Shown here in pieces: positions 46,700 through 60,170 of a DNA stretch of 64,000 nucleotides (the first letter of the stretch is position 1; every line of letters starts with the position of its first letter). The position numbers were made by a program, and so were the translations under genes. The notes under the pieces are model-generated. The model had not been told where the DNA came from and made no database searches. It saw only the letters and a list, made by a program, of their open reading frames with translations. The stretch covers positions 7,548,890 to 7,612,889 of the forward strand of contig CM040441.1 of NCBI GenBank assembly GCA_022749755.1. The letters run 5' to 3'. The stretch comes from Azadirachta indica. Lineage: Eukaryota; Streptophyta; Magnoliopsida; Sapindales; Meliaceae.

Positions 46700-49040
46700 A
46701 GCAGTTCTTGTCAAGCTTTAAATGGTCCGTCCAATATGTTATGATCTGCAGTTTCAGTATCATTTGAGTTTATATATGTTTCTTGTCGTTGTTGTTCTGG
46801 TTGTGATCGTCGTCGTTGTGTAGCAGTGTGTAACTGCTGTTACTTCAAATAAACTGATACTTTCAGTGAGATTGGTGATTGTGTTATGAGATTGAATTAT
46901 TTATTAATATATGTCTTGCTTGTTTTAGTTAAAGTATGATTCTATCTAATTGATCCCCCTATTTTGGGTTAGCGGATACGGGATGTCCGACAACAACCAA
47001 ACTTAGATTTTTAATAGCCAATCCAAAACTCATAGCTAGCAAATTCGGAATATCTGATGACATCTAATACACTTGAGATCCATGTCACGTCTACTTATTC
47101 CATTCCTTATAAAGTGAGACAAAGTCGGACATTAAAAGATCCGATTCTAATTTAATACCTAGAACTGAGGATCACTGATTGCAAAAGTTACTCAATTCAA
47201 TTGGTAAAATTTATTAAAGACGATACGACAGACCTGGGATTCAAACTGTATTCATCCCAAATTGAGAATAGATTTAAGTTATTTTTTATACCATTGAAAA
47301 AGAAAGGCTAGTGAAAGCAGAAATATTAACACGTTATTGTTACGGATATCCGACTTCAGCTTTATGCTCCGAATAGACAGAAAATTCGGTGGGTCCAACC
47401 TGTGTCTTTCATTATGTTCCATTAGTCTTCCCAGTTTAGGTAAGCGATGTTCTTTTAGCTTTAAAGTTCCGCGGTGTTTCTTCGTTCTTTTTCATTTTCA
47501 TTCGTACAATATCCGATTCTCAAAATTAAAAATATAAAAAAATTAGCTTTAGAGATTACAGTCTGAGATAATTGCTTGACCTTTATCTAAGAAAAATATA
47601 TTTTTATTCAAGAATTCACTCGGAGTTTCATCGGATCGCTGCAAAGAAAGAAAATATATTAGAGGGACTCGACTTGTTAACGATAAAGTTAACGATAAAA
47701 CGTCGTTTTCCTGATCAATTTTTATCCGAAAGTCCGAAAGGAAAAGAGATTAAAAATTTTATATTAAAAATAAAAGAAAATATTAGCAAGTAATAAAGAT
47801 CAGATCCTCATCTTCCGAATTTTCTGCGGTCATATTTTGTACATATATAATGTAATAAGATCCTTAAGGCATAAATACTCATCAAATTAATATGTTTATT
47901 AATAAAACTACAGAAAAGTTATTGTTGTATTAGTTTATATGATTCTGTGTGTGTGTATAAACTTATACAACAATAATTTAGAAAAATTATTAATCTAAAT
48001 TTTTTTTATCATATCACTTGTATTTATAGCAAAAAGGAAAAAAATAAAAAAAAAAAGAAAGAAAATTATTGTCAAATGGGACAGTCGTGTGAAAAGAACA
48101 TCCAACTCAGCTTTTTACTTTTCAATACGTATGAAAATGACACGTTAAAAATCCGAATAATTCGAATTTTTTGGAGGGGTGTATTTTGATATGATTTAAA
48201 AAAAAAATCAATTTAATTTCCAGCGTTTGATCAAGTTTTGATAGCCACAAGATGCTTTTGTAGTATCGATGCTGTAAATTGTAATATTTTTTGCCCACAA
48301 ATTGAGTAAACGCAACAAGGCAAATTTTGCCCATCATTTGGTGTAGAATGTATTGCAAATGAATTGTGGTCCTAGGAATGTATATTTAGTATTAAAGCAT
48401 TTTGATTTTTAATTCACAATATGTTGTAAAACTATAAATTAATATAATTTCTTCAATATATTAATATTAAATTAATTATAATATTTTTTATTTTTAATAA
48501 ATTTATTTTACTTTTCTCAATTTTCAAAATTAATCCATTAGCTTGGAATTATCGGTTCTATTATCATTATCAATAACTCCCATAATGATGTTGTAAAACA
48601 ATTAGCTGAGTTATATGGAGAAGTACAATCTTTTTAGCTTGTTTTGTAATTCCAATTGAATTATTATTTATATAATAAACACTTAATATTTATTCATTTT
48701 TTCGTTAAGTCTCATTGTTTGTCTTTTAACTTATATATGAACATTTGCCATAAATAATTTAATGCAATTAAATTGAAAAGTTTAACTTAAATTTAAAATA
48801 GCCAAATGCTTGAATAAATTAAATATTTTATTTCTTAATAGTACCTTTAATTAGTTTATTAATTTATCTTAGCAATTAATTCGCAATCATTCTTTGAAAT
48901 TAAATTACTTGTTTAATTACATTTTAATCATCAACTTTGAAATTGTATTGTCATAAACTTACTCTTAAGAAAGCTAGACACAAAGTATGGTATCATTCAT
49001 TACCATCTCTCTTCCATATATATATATTTTTAAAGTAGAA
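46700..49040. other. Intergenic stretch after the small membrane protein
   Basis: The first 200 bases are probably 3' UTR. At about 47185-47260 a phrase (caattggtaaaattt ... cctgggattcaaact) faintly recalls the A and B boxes of a tRNA-derived SINE, but it is too degenerate to call. Otherwise AT-rich, with no gene seen. Confidence 0.4.
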
Positions 49041-49049
49041 TAATATATT

Positions 49050-49790
49050 ATTAATATTAGTAGAAAGGTAAGAACAAGAACAGTACCAAGACTATTAGGA
49101 CAATTAAGAGTACATATAAAAATAAAATTACCAAATACATTGGCAAGAGACTACATGAATAGGAAAGAGCAGAAGCTGCAGCTTTTAAAGATTGCAAAAC
49201 TTCCCACAGCAACAATTTTCCAGCAAAACCAGCAATAGCAGTGACAGCAAACGGCATCAAATTAGCAGTAGATTGGCAGTAGGCAGCAGCAGAAAATATG
49301 TATCTGCAGTAGTCGTCAAAGAACTAGCAAAGGAGGCATCAAAGAAGCAACAACTTGCAGGAAGAAAATGCTTTATGTCCTGAAAACATGGCAGTAAGGT
49401 ACCCATAGCAGAATTGACAGCAAACAGCAACATAACCACTGGTAGAACTATGATGAAGTAAGCAGAAAGCAATGCATGAACCAATAGTCCAACAACATAG
49501 AAGGAACCAGCAGCATCATGCAGAGGAGTGGCAGACAACATTTGGAGGTTGTAGTAGCAATAGTTCAGTAGCATGCATAAAATTCCAGCAGCAAACAAGC
49601 TACAATTATAATTCCAGCATCCAATTAAGAAGAACCTAATCGGCACCAGGGTAATGCCAAACCAAAAGAAACGAACCCAGTGTATTTTGCAGCAAGACAT
49701 AGCTGCATCAAAAATAAAACAGGACAGTAGCAGAGGAATTACCACAGTCCAATTACAATCTCTCCTCCATATTTATAAAAGCAAAAAGTA
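49050..49790 (-). repeat. GCA-rich unknown repeat or transcript-like region
   Basis: About 740 bases of relatively GC-rich DNA dense in gcagca/agcagt words on the plus strand. Read on minus it gives long hydrophobic frames (49257-49745 and 49057-49260) rich in Leu, Cys and Ala. These look like a compositional artefact, because no motif or proper termination pattern is seen. On minus, a TATA-like tttataaatatgg (about 49773) precedes it, as in an LTR or a non-coding transcript. I cannot classify it. Confidence 0.35.
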
Positions 49791-49930
49791 AATTCTATGG
49801 AACATGTAAATCATATTCCCCCATTATAGTCGGCTCATTTCAATGGTAGAATACTAGATCCTTTACAAAGAAGAATCTTTTGAAAACAAGGACTTAAGTG
49901 AGAGACTTCAAAAGGGAACACTTAAATTGC

Positions 49931-50640
49931 TTATTTTTCAGGGAATTCCGACCGGTACTTAATGCATACAAAAGCCTCCAAGGTTTCAAAATCCAGATCA
50001 GAATCAACAATGTCCTCGATCTCCTCCTCCATAGCATAATCTGGAGCGCTTGAGAAAGGCAGTGCCAGTAAATCACGAGTCATCGTTGCGAGTGTAGGAA
50101 AACGTCCGGTGTTCTTGTGCCACCAACCTAATACGTCGAAGTCTTCCAGTAAAGGCAATTTAGGCTCTTTCAGGTATAGATGAAGCTCTATTTTTTATGT
50201 ATCAACACTATCACATCACTTGCATATTTATCGAAAACATCGTTAAAAAAATCCTTGATTTTTGTAAGGCGTACCTCAGCATCGGGACCGTCTATCTTCT
50301 TGTACCAACATTCTACAATGTCCATTTTATAACGTGGGTCAAGAACAACTGCGGTTGCCAGAAACAAACTGGAATCATTCTTATATTCTTGCTCGAATTC
50401 CCATCTTATATATTATGCAACATTGCAAACATGATCGTGGTAGCTCTTTTGCAACGAAAGCAACTGCATAAACATCTCAGAAATTACAGGAAAATGCACG
50501 TTTGCAGTGGTATATCAGCTCTCCCGGAAGGTTCGTGCATTGTCATTAAGCAAAACCATACACTCGTATACAGCGTTGAAGATTGCATAATACACTCTCA
50601 AAAGAGTAATGTTAACTCTAGAAAATAGTGATATACAATT
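49931..50640 (-). pseudogene. hAT transposase C-terminal fragment, minus strand
   Basis: Read on minus from about 50640, the pieces match the hAT-like block of the larger genes: AIFNAVYECMVLLNDNA, then LATAVVLDPRYKMDIVECWY, KKIDGPDAEVRLTKIKDFFN and VFDKYAS. After a break comes a frame 50158-49931 beginning MPLLEDFDVLGWWHKNTGRF, with ATMTRDLLALPFSS, an acidic segment, and the family end LEAFVC. The N-terminal half, including any BED finger, is absent. It is a distinct lineage from the 14 kb and 28 kb copies. As in those, the ASESAFS segment expected after ALPFSS is absent. Confidence 0.7.
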
Positions 50641-50644
50641 AACA

Positions 50645-52150
50645 AATAGGGTAGGTATGTGTATTAAATATTTCATCAAATATTAAATAGGAAACATACC
50701 ATTATGTTTTTCTTTTTTCTATGGCACTAAATTAAAGTCAAATAATGCTTACAAATTAACTCTGTCAATACAAAGCCAAAACCAAGAGGGAGCTTAATTT
50801 GATAAATTTACCAGCTAAGCCCTTCCATATAAGAATATATACACTGCAAGGACCGCCATCGGCATTGAAGGCAAGCTCTTACCAGCAAATTTTGGAAACT
50901 GGCTACCTGCATAGGATCCAATCACTCGATAAAACACATAACTGATCATGGAAATATACACACCATTGTGCACAAACAGTAACCAACAGTTGTGAAGAAG
51001 AAATAGAGCATTCTAAAAAGAGTCAAAAAGTTGACCAAGCATGTACACATACCTGCTAAGGACTTGCTCTCCATTTCCTCCTGCAACTTTCCCTTCAAAT
51101 AAGGCAATCTGGTTTAACCCAACATCTCTTCTCTTGCCAACCGACATGAAGAGGCATTATCAAGAAATTGCAAGAATCTAGCTTCAAAAAAGTGCCTCCC
51201 ATATTGCATAGTCAACATTCATGAAAGCATAGAAGATGCATCACAATAACAGTGATGAAAAACAGACCAATAATGGTGGATTGCACCAATGACACCTTTG
51301 TGGCGAATTTTGCTCCCTATCATCCCCAGTTCCCGGCTTGTTTGCTACCTTAGTTTGCAAATTTTATAGCAAATTATTTTTAATTAATGACAAGTCAACC
51401 TATCAATCAAATCCAGATAAATGTTTAACTTGACCAGTCACAACATAAACAGAAATTAAAGCAAGTAGACGGAGAAAATGCCAGCAAATCGTAATAAAAG
51501 TATTTTGCTTGTTGTAGATGTGATGAGTTGCATGAAGACACTTGTATAGAAACTTTACGTCCTGTAGCTATTTGTGCATCCAATGAAAGCAACTAATCAA
51601 CTAAGTTAGTGTGAAATGGATAATGGGATTGAGTCAGAGTTGCATGTTATCCAAGTTTTAATTCAAAGGAATAAACTAAGCAGTAGTATATATTAATAAT
51701 CCAAATATTATATTTATATTGTACTAATGAAAATGATGATTGACCTCGACATCATAAATACTTGGGAATGAATGATAATTAGTTGAAATTTAAAGTAGAA
51801 AGCATGTAGAGTAAGCCAAATAACTAAATTACGAACAGCATTTGGTGCCTAGCTATCTATCTAAGTCTGAATTTGGGCAATATCTCACTTAATAACCAGC
51901 CCTCAATTTGGTTATAAAACCACTAGCTTTTCATGCAGCTTAAGCATACACAACTTAACTTCTCTCTCTCTCTCTCTCTGTCTCCAAGTATTCTAAAATT
52001 ATAGATATAAATTAACCAACATTGATTAATTTATATATTTCTATTTCAGTTTTTCTGTGTAACTCCCAATACTTCTTAGCCGTGTTTAACGAAGTATCTC
52101 TCTATCTCTCTGTCTCACATACCCATCGCTTATATGTACATAAGGAAACA
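50645..52150. other. No gene recognised
   Basis: Moderate AT content with some exon-like patches (50820-50900, 51050-51180) but no supportable frame. There is a (TC)n microsatellite at about 51959-51980. It could hold the decayed upstream part of the minus-strand hAT gene. Confidence 0.35.
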
Positions 52151-52157
52151 ATAAACT

Positions 52158-53940
52158 TCTGTAACACTCCAAATTTTTCCCTAACATGACAAGATTTGGA
52201 ATGATACTCATACTCTCAAAATTCAATCTATTTCCACATTACAAATCACAAATTCTCTCAAAATACAATATCAAACTTCAAAACATGTATAATCGATATA
52301 TTACTAAAATCTCAACTCAAATGTCACCTTAAAAAATATATTCGTTATAAATTTAGCCCAAGAATAATTAATAGAACTTAAACCTTTTACTTACAATACC
52401 AAATAAATATAAAATAATAAGGACAATACTGATTTATCTATAAAGCCTACATAAACTGCAGTGCTAACTTCCAAAGCGAATCTAATATTTCGCCACTAAG
52501 CGCAAACATAATTTGTAAAATATCAACTGGTGAGGGGTGAGCCGTCTACTAAGTAAGTAAATTTATGCACAACTTTTAATGCTTAAAAATAATTTAAATC
52601 GCAAAACAATTATCTTTAATAATTATTTAATAATAAACATTTATATAAGAAATCATTACTCAAAAAAATATATTTGACAATATGTAAGCATGATCACAAC
52701 TTTTAATAAAACTAATTTACAAAAAAAAAAAGAAATATTTAACTGAATACTTAACAAAATTATTTAACTCATGACTCGTAATATCACCAGTATTTCGGTG
52801 TCTAATTTATAACAATACAGTGCAATAGTACCCTAGAAATTCGGTCCTTAATGGTTAGTAAGTGCACAACAGTAACCTATCTAGTTAACCAATAACGATA
52901 ATCACAACAGAAATAACCACTACTGACAATGAGCTAAAACAGTATAGTTTACAAAATATAACATTTCATGTAAAGTAAAACCGATGACATTTATTTTCTA
53001 TTGTATATTTCATACAAAACATTTAACAATTTAATAAAAGATTTTTTGAAAATAATTATTTAATTATTAAAATCATTACCCATTTTATCATGAAATTATC
53101 TCATGCTTACAATAGTTTTAAAGATTAACAGAAAACACGTCATACATAAATCTACTTACCTAGATCGAATCAAAATTTTCACGCTACTTTTAGCATTCAA
53201 AGCTTCCAATCACCCTATTCATCATAAAGTATAATTTGATCAAAAGTATAATAATTCATTAATTTTAAACTATTGACAACTTATTTTTAAATCTCATTTT
53301 CTACGTATAATTTCTTTAACTATGTATTAATAAATTTTATCACATTCGAGATTCTTTGAATTACAACATCATAACTTATTCTTAGAACTCTTTAAACCTT
53401 AAATAATGAAAGTTTCAGTATTTACTTGAGTCCAAAACCATAAATTAGAAAATCTTAAACTTACATATTCATAATCTGTCTTTTCACTTTTTTACTAAAC
53501 AATCTCAATTCAATAATTTTTAGCTCTTAATCTACCAATCGGATTAAGTTAAATTTTTACAAAATTGCTAATGACACATAAAAATATTTTATTCAAAATT
53601 TTCATAACATTTGGACGTTAAAAAATTTTTTCAAAATATTTTCTTTTTCGAGTACAGTTTAACTATTCTAAAATTTTCAGATTTGAGGTTTAACGATTCA
53701 AAAATTCATCACAATTTTTATAAAAATCTAAAAATTACGAAACTTTGCAGAATGTCAATAGACATGTATATAAAGCAATATGTCAATTTTTAGAATATTT
53801 GAAAATCATTTGATTGATCAAATAAGTATATATTTTCGGACCTACAGCAAAAATTATTGTTTTTTCAGAACAGCAAAGTAACGTTTGAAAAATCATTAAA
53901 AATTGACTTCTTAACCAATTGCAACAAAAAAAAAAAAAAT
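52158..53940. repeat. LTR-like repeat
   Basis: It opens with gtaacactccaaatttttccc, a start typical of many plant LTRs (TGTAACACCCC...). It contains the phrase ggtgaggggtgagccgtcta followed by ctaagtaagtaaa (52530-52560), also common in such LTRs. A poly-A run ends it near 53938, just before the hAT fragment. No matching second LTR or internal domain is present, so if real it is a solo LTR. The right border is uncertain. Confidence 0.35.
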
Positions 53941-53989
53941 CAAAAATTCATCGCAATTCTTTCTTATTTTTGAGAAATTTGGTTTCCAA

Positions 53990-54482
53990 GAGCTTGAGAT
54001 TGTAGTGTGTTTTAAGGAACTATTTTGTGTGCTAGAGCAAATAGATGCCGATTTCAAGTCAGTAAATTTAAGAAAGGATAAATGTGATGAGGCAAATATT
54101 AGATACGGGCATTTGAAGAGTTTTATGATATTGCTGGCAGCAGCTTATTGTGTAGGATTAAATATAATACTCCAAATGCGTTTTTTTTTTTCCCATTGTT
54201 TTGTGAGCTATGTCTGAAACTGCATCATTGGGAAAGAAGTGGAAGTTATACTCTCATCAACACAGAAAAATTTTCTGTTTTGAGAGAGAAATTCTCTGGG
54301 ACATATGGAGTAGATCAAAATTAGTTTTAATAATTGCAGTAGTTCTTGACCCACGGTTCAAATGGATATTGTGCAACTTTGGTACGAGAAAATTTATGGT
54401 AGTGGTGCCCATAAATATCTTCAAGAAATCACCGAACCCAAGTTTCAATTGGGTATCCGAAATAAATCCGATTGCCTTTTGA
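53990..54482 (+). pseudogene. hAT transposase fragment, plus strand
   Basis: Pieces in shifting frames match the hAT-like region of the larger genes: VLEQIDADFKSVNLRKDKCD, then a stretch with ttcccattgttttgtgagcta (54191), and SKLVLIIAVVLDPRFK followed by a frameshift in the MDIVQVWY-like part. It is a short, dead fragment with no N-terminal domain. Confidence 0.7.
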
Positions 54483-54489
54483 TGTTAAT

Positions 54490-57400
54490 TATATATTCTT
54501 ATACAAAGCCCTTTTTCTTCCATTAAATTTTGAAATAGCAGTAGGATTGTGGGATATCCGAAACTGTTTTTGTCTGCATAGAATATTTTCTTTGTACTTT
54601 TCCAATTGGTAGGCTCAATCCTGTCATTTTCCAACACGTTAATTAAAATAAAGAAATAAAAACCCTGTGAAATTACTATATTTATATGCATGTTCTTGCA
54701 GTTGAAGTGTTGCAACCTCATCTTCATTCATCTTTCTAGAAATAAAACAAATAAAGGTACGTGTCTAAATATTTTCACGTATTAACGCTTGTATTTAAAA
54801 GCATGTAATAATGGTATCGCAAATGTTTACGCTTGTATTTATGCATGTATTTGAAAAATGTTGGCCTCACTTTCTTATAGCAAAGTACATATAAAGACTA
54901 CTATATTTTTTTTTAAAAAAAACAAACTTTAATTTTATATGACATTTATGATAGGATCATTGTTAGTAGCATATGACATTTATTTATAAAATATTAACAT
55001 TTTTTTAATATTTTTTAAAAATAAGTTAATAAGTGGGATGCTGTAGGTGTTAATTAATTTAATCGCTAAAATTTTTAAGATCGTACATTATATTTACAGT
55101 GTAAATCTCGCTCTCCCCGTGTAAAGTGGTATCCCAATTATTGGGCCGGTCCAATTTAATGTCTCTTAGAAAACCCTGCTGCCGAATCTTCTTAAAACCG
55201 CAGTGTAAAGTGCTTGAGAGATCACTTCAACCTTTGTCATAGCCAACAAACCCATTTTGGTGAAAAACGTTTTCACGAACTTACTCCATAGAAGACACTA
55301 GCAAACCCCCATGGCATTACGAATTAATTAATTCATTATAGGTTAATTTTTGTTTGGGCAAGTACATGAACATAAATATGTGGATGGCATGTGGTCAGGT
55401 TCAATAATTCCTTTAGACTAAATGGCACATGCAGAACTGAGCTAAATTCAGAATGTTTACCACGATGAGGATGATCGGATCAAGTCGAGTACAAAACATC
55501 ACCCAACTTGGCTCAACGTGGGCAACGAAAATTTAGTCATGCATTCCACCCACTAGCCACTTGTTTTGCCCACTTCCAATCATATAGGGAAAACATGAAA
55601 TGTGGCCAGAAAAATAGTTGAAAACAGTTATTCTTCGTATCTATAAAATTCTGGCGTCAAAAAGAGAAGGTACGTACATTAAATCCTAACAAAAACCCTG
55701 CTAAATTCTTTTTTCTCTCTCAAGCAAACCATCTGGTTTAAGCATCGAAGTGCATACGTTAGGCAAACCGACTATCTCTTGGACTTTGTTTGTTTTGTAG
55801 GCAAACGTTAACAACCCTCAACACAAAATATAAGAATTCTATTGTTTGAAGTGGAAACAAATGAGTTTTTGACATCAACAATTTCAAGCTACCCCTTTTT
55901 ATTATTAAATACTAAATAATCTCTAGTTATTTTGTAAGTTATCTATGCGCCTTCACTTCATTATCTCTCACAAATAAAATAACTTTTATATGCATATATA
56001 TATATATATATATAGATATATAAACTTATAATAACCAATTCATAGTAAAACTATAGTAACTAGTTAATAGAAAAATAAAATAACTTTTTATAAATTTTTT
56101 CTCTTTCTATTTTCTTTTTTATTTTCTCGCTTTGTTTTTTCCTCCGCCCCAAGAATGTCCCAATTAGAGCATTAGAAAGGGTCGGTAAGATCATTCATGA
56201 GGCAACCGATGCAAGTCTTTTTATCCCACAATCACCATGTCTCATCTTACTTTGATTTCCCACAATCAAAATTTGATTTATAAGACTGATAGAGATTTTA
56301 ATTACTCTATTATATTTTATTTATTTAAACAAATTTTTATAATTCGTTAGATTAATTTTGGTCTATGTTGATGGTGATTCATTTTTATTTTGATGTTTAT
56401 TTCCCACAACCAGACTTTAATTTTATATGATTGTTAGAGATTTTAGTTACTCTTACATTTTTATTTATCAAAATAAGTTTTTTTAAATCGTTATATTAAT
56501 TTTGGTCCGTGTTTGATGGTGATTCAATTTTATTTTAGTGACAAAACGTTAAAAAGGTGAGAAAAAAAAAGGAGAAAATATCTTAGGATAATACAAAATA
56601 TTTGGGGTTCAAACAGGGCTACTCAGAGGTTGAATTTATTACTTATAATATTTGAAAAAAAAGAAAGAAAAATATTGAAAAGTAATTTTATTTTATTCTA
56701 CAAATGCAAATATATGTCTTCGTATATTTTTGTCTTTTCATGGTTTGGGGGTAATTTTTTTTCTTTTCACATTAATTTTATAACACATCAACAAAATTAA
56801 GTTTCCTTGGTCGAATGTGCTCAAATATTACATTTGACAGCACGGAATAATGAACTGAGGATGTTCAGATCGCTAACAAAAAACCTAAGAGGACTGTTTG
56901 ATGTTTGTTAATAAACGAAGGGTGCCAGTTGAAATTAACCCCAAGAATTAATTAACTGGGCATCGCAGTATATTGCAATAGTTAAAACCATTTACAGCAG
57001 ATTGGCTTATTTGTGAGATTGGCAGAAGGGCAATGCCATTACCCAAAAAAAAAAATCAGCTTAATTTTTTTTTTACATACATCAATTCAACTATTGAACC
57101 ACAGCAATGATTAGAGTTCTAAACATTTTGTTTCATATAATTCTTCATGTACACGGCATGCAGAAACTAAATTCCAACATACACATCATCATCGATATCA
57201 TTTTCACCTTTCCATTTAGCAACATAACTAGCATGCTTGGGATGGGAGTAACCCTTCCAGACATCACATTGTGTGGACCTCTGCGTCACAACGTGAAACT
57301 AGAAAAGTATTGTATGCGGGCATGAAAATCAAAGATATCTCAGAGATTTTACTCGAAAAACTTGGTAGCTGTAATGTAAATCTGCAATTGTATTCCAAGT

Positions 57401-57590
57401 CATTAAAATAGCTCACATATAAAGATTTTCATGATACAGTTAATACGAATCTGGTAAAGAACTTGATATATATATGCCTGGAAAGAACTGCCTTTACAAA
57501 ATTTTTGACCAGCCAATTTAAGCACAATGAGGACAAGCATTTTGTTTTGTCATAAAGTAACTAAAAGCAGAAAGAGTACTTACGTGATCT
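54490..57590. other. Intergenic, no gene recognised
   Basis: AT-rich. Contains a small direct repeat (about 56225-56370 and 56400-56530: a phrase with aattttggtc-atgtt-gatggtgattca) and a (TA)n run at about 55997-56017. The frame at 57107-57325 has no recognisable features. The right end may hold the 3' UTR of the LRR pseudogene. Confidence 0.4.
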
Positions 57591-60170
57591 CCATTCATGT
57601 TATCTAGGGATCTAGGGATCCCCATAATATGGAAAATCTGAGGTGAGTGACGATGGAAGGATCAAGATGGAATTCAGAAAGCATGGAAATGTGAGATGGC
57701 TGATACTCCCAATTGTTTCCCGTCAGTGCGCTCACAGAAATACTATTCAACTTCTTCTATTAGATTCTTCTATATTTCCTTCAATTTCAAAACTTCCCCT
57801 ACGATGTAAGATGCAAGTGCAAGTCCATGCGTGCAACAAGTGTGCGTGGGTTAAAATTATGAAAGGATGATGGTCAGACTGAAAAATTAAATAATTATAC
57901 CAACAGAAGAAAAACTGATATTTGTTGACACACCCAACACTAATTCATGTATCTCCTGGTGTTGCGGCTGATTACCTTTTGCAACTTTTAGGGCAGAGCA
58001 TATGATGGTCAAGGATTCTACTGGCATAAGGGTTATATGTGGCATCAACTTCAACAAGTTCTGGAGACCATGTCATGAGTTTTGAGAAAAAATTTGCAGT
58101 TTCAACCCCACTGTGGTTTTTGCCATACCAAATCCAGGACAGTGTTAATCTCACTGAGATGGACTACAACAAAGAAATTGAGAAATCACTTTAAACCTTA
58201 TGTTGCTATTGACAACTTCAACTCCTTTGTTATTTCCTCTTTCAGTTCCTGAAAGCTAGATGAACCTAGTCCAATTGCTCCAATATTAAATGCTTGAATA
58301 AATGAGCCCAAAAATTTCCCTGAAGTAGCTGCTACTTGGCTGGAAGATAGTATTTAAAACCACATCATGTTACATAAATAATAAATATAGTGTGCAACAC
58401 AGAGTTAGCAATGCAGACCTTCCAAGGTCATTATCTGCAATAGATAGAGAAGTCGGTGGTCTTCTTAAGGTGAAAATTATATCAAGAAGTTGAATCACCC
58501 CATCAGAGGAAAGCTCACAGTTCTCCAAATACAATTTAGCCAAGGGCTTGTGTCCTTTAGACACTAATTTGAGGTAGTGAATTAAACCTCTGCAAATTCA
58601 AATTGTTGCTTGTGAGACTTCATGCCCGCAATACTCAATGTTAAGAATAGATATCTACCAACCTGATTCCATCATCCTCAATATGATTGTCACTTATATC
58701 CAAGTTCTCCAACTTAGGCATATGAAACAAAGCAAATCTAAGATATTTAGCCTATTTGCCATGCATGAAACAGCAATTCTAATGCAAAACAGTGCATACT
58801 CTCTCATCAATCATGGGTTTGTTAAGTAGCTCAAATCCCCTAAACTATACATTTGTAGGATGGTGGAGAATAAAACCACAGAAAGTAGTCCATTAACTGC
58901 AACTGCCAGCAATTGTGTCAGACCTTAGATTGAGCAAATTTAACAATTGCAGAGACTGGCCTTCTCCTAAAGCAGACAGGGAGCCACAAGAGTCGTACTT
59001 AACAAGCCATCTTGCTAATCTGCACAATCACATATGAAATCTTACGCCAGTTCATGGTACAATGGAACATAAAATCTAATGCGATGCATTACATTATTTC
59101 CTAAGAGGACAAGGGTGAATAAACAAGAGGATGCCTCAACAAGGCCACAGAAAACTGTTCTTCCAGAGTCTGTCCAGATGGCTGTTATGAAACTTTAATG
59201 TACACAATGACCTGAAGACAAAGGCCACTATAAGCAAAGGGAGGTGCTCTGGAGTGGTTTTCCTGATTTAGTCAAAAATTGAACAAGAATGGAGCCTGAA
59301 ATGAGAAAAGATGTACCTTCCTGAAGAGAGAAATGAAACAAGTTTCAGAACCAATGAACTTGGGCTGTTTTCATGAAAGCTGGATTTATCCATTTGAGAA
59401 GCGCTGAATCCTGTGCATTTGCATTCTCTTACTGCAAAGTGAAGAACAAACTCCCTCAACAAAACTTGCAGAGAGCTTGCAGTGAAGAATTCAACCAATG
59501 TCAATGTCTCAATGTTTTGAATTAGAAGTTTGCATAAACCTTGAACTTGTCATATAGTGAATTGTGAACAATGAAACCAACAGTGGAACAGAAGCATTTA
59601 GCATTTACACAAACCAGAATGTTCTGTACTTTCACTCGGTTATAATTTAATTACAAAGTCTGGGAAGCACTTTAGCAAAATATGATGATAGCAATATGGG
59701 TGCTTCTTTGTTGTTTTCTGTATAATATCTTTTATTTATAAATAAAAAATGCATAGACTCCCCTTAGAAATCATATACTCAGTAAAGCAAGCTTTTAAAA
59801 GGTGCCAATCCACCTTTATATCAGTGCACAAAATAAAAGATAAGACTAACACGTTTTTCGGATATGATCCACCATATTACCAAGGTTTGCAACTTGCTGT
59901 TCCCTAATAAGTGCTGCAACAAAGAAGAGTAGGAGATGATAAAATAACATCATATGTTTGCACAGTGTGCACACATGCACACAGATACTTGACATTGTAA
60001 ATATGTGACTAAAATCCATTGTGAACAAATAAGATACTGGAGAAAAGGAAGAGAGAAAAATTCTTAACGGAAAGCAGATACCCGTGCTGACATACGCATA
60101 AAAGCATGCATGCAAAAAAGAAGTATTTGTATTTGTAAGAGATTGTTGGAAAAGTTGCCTCCCTAAAGTT

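Noticed and set aside
47185..47260. SINE- or tRNA-like A and B box pattern
   Set aside because: Both boxes are degenerate, no cloverleaf can be drawn, and there is no poly-A or T tail or target duplication.
49257..49745. 162-codon hydrophobic minus frame as a membrane protein gene
   Set aside because: Its composition follows from GCA/AGC word repeats, and there are no conserved features or start context.
50197..50628. 143-codon plus-strand frame
   Set aside because: The opposite strand carries recognisable hAT transposase motifs over the same bases.
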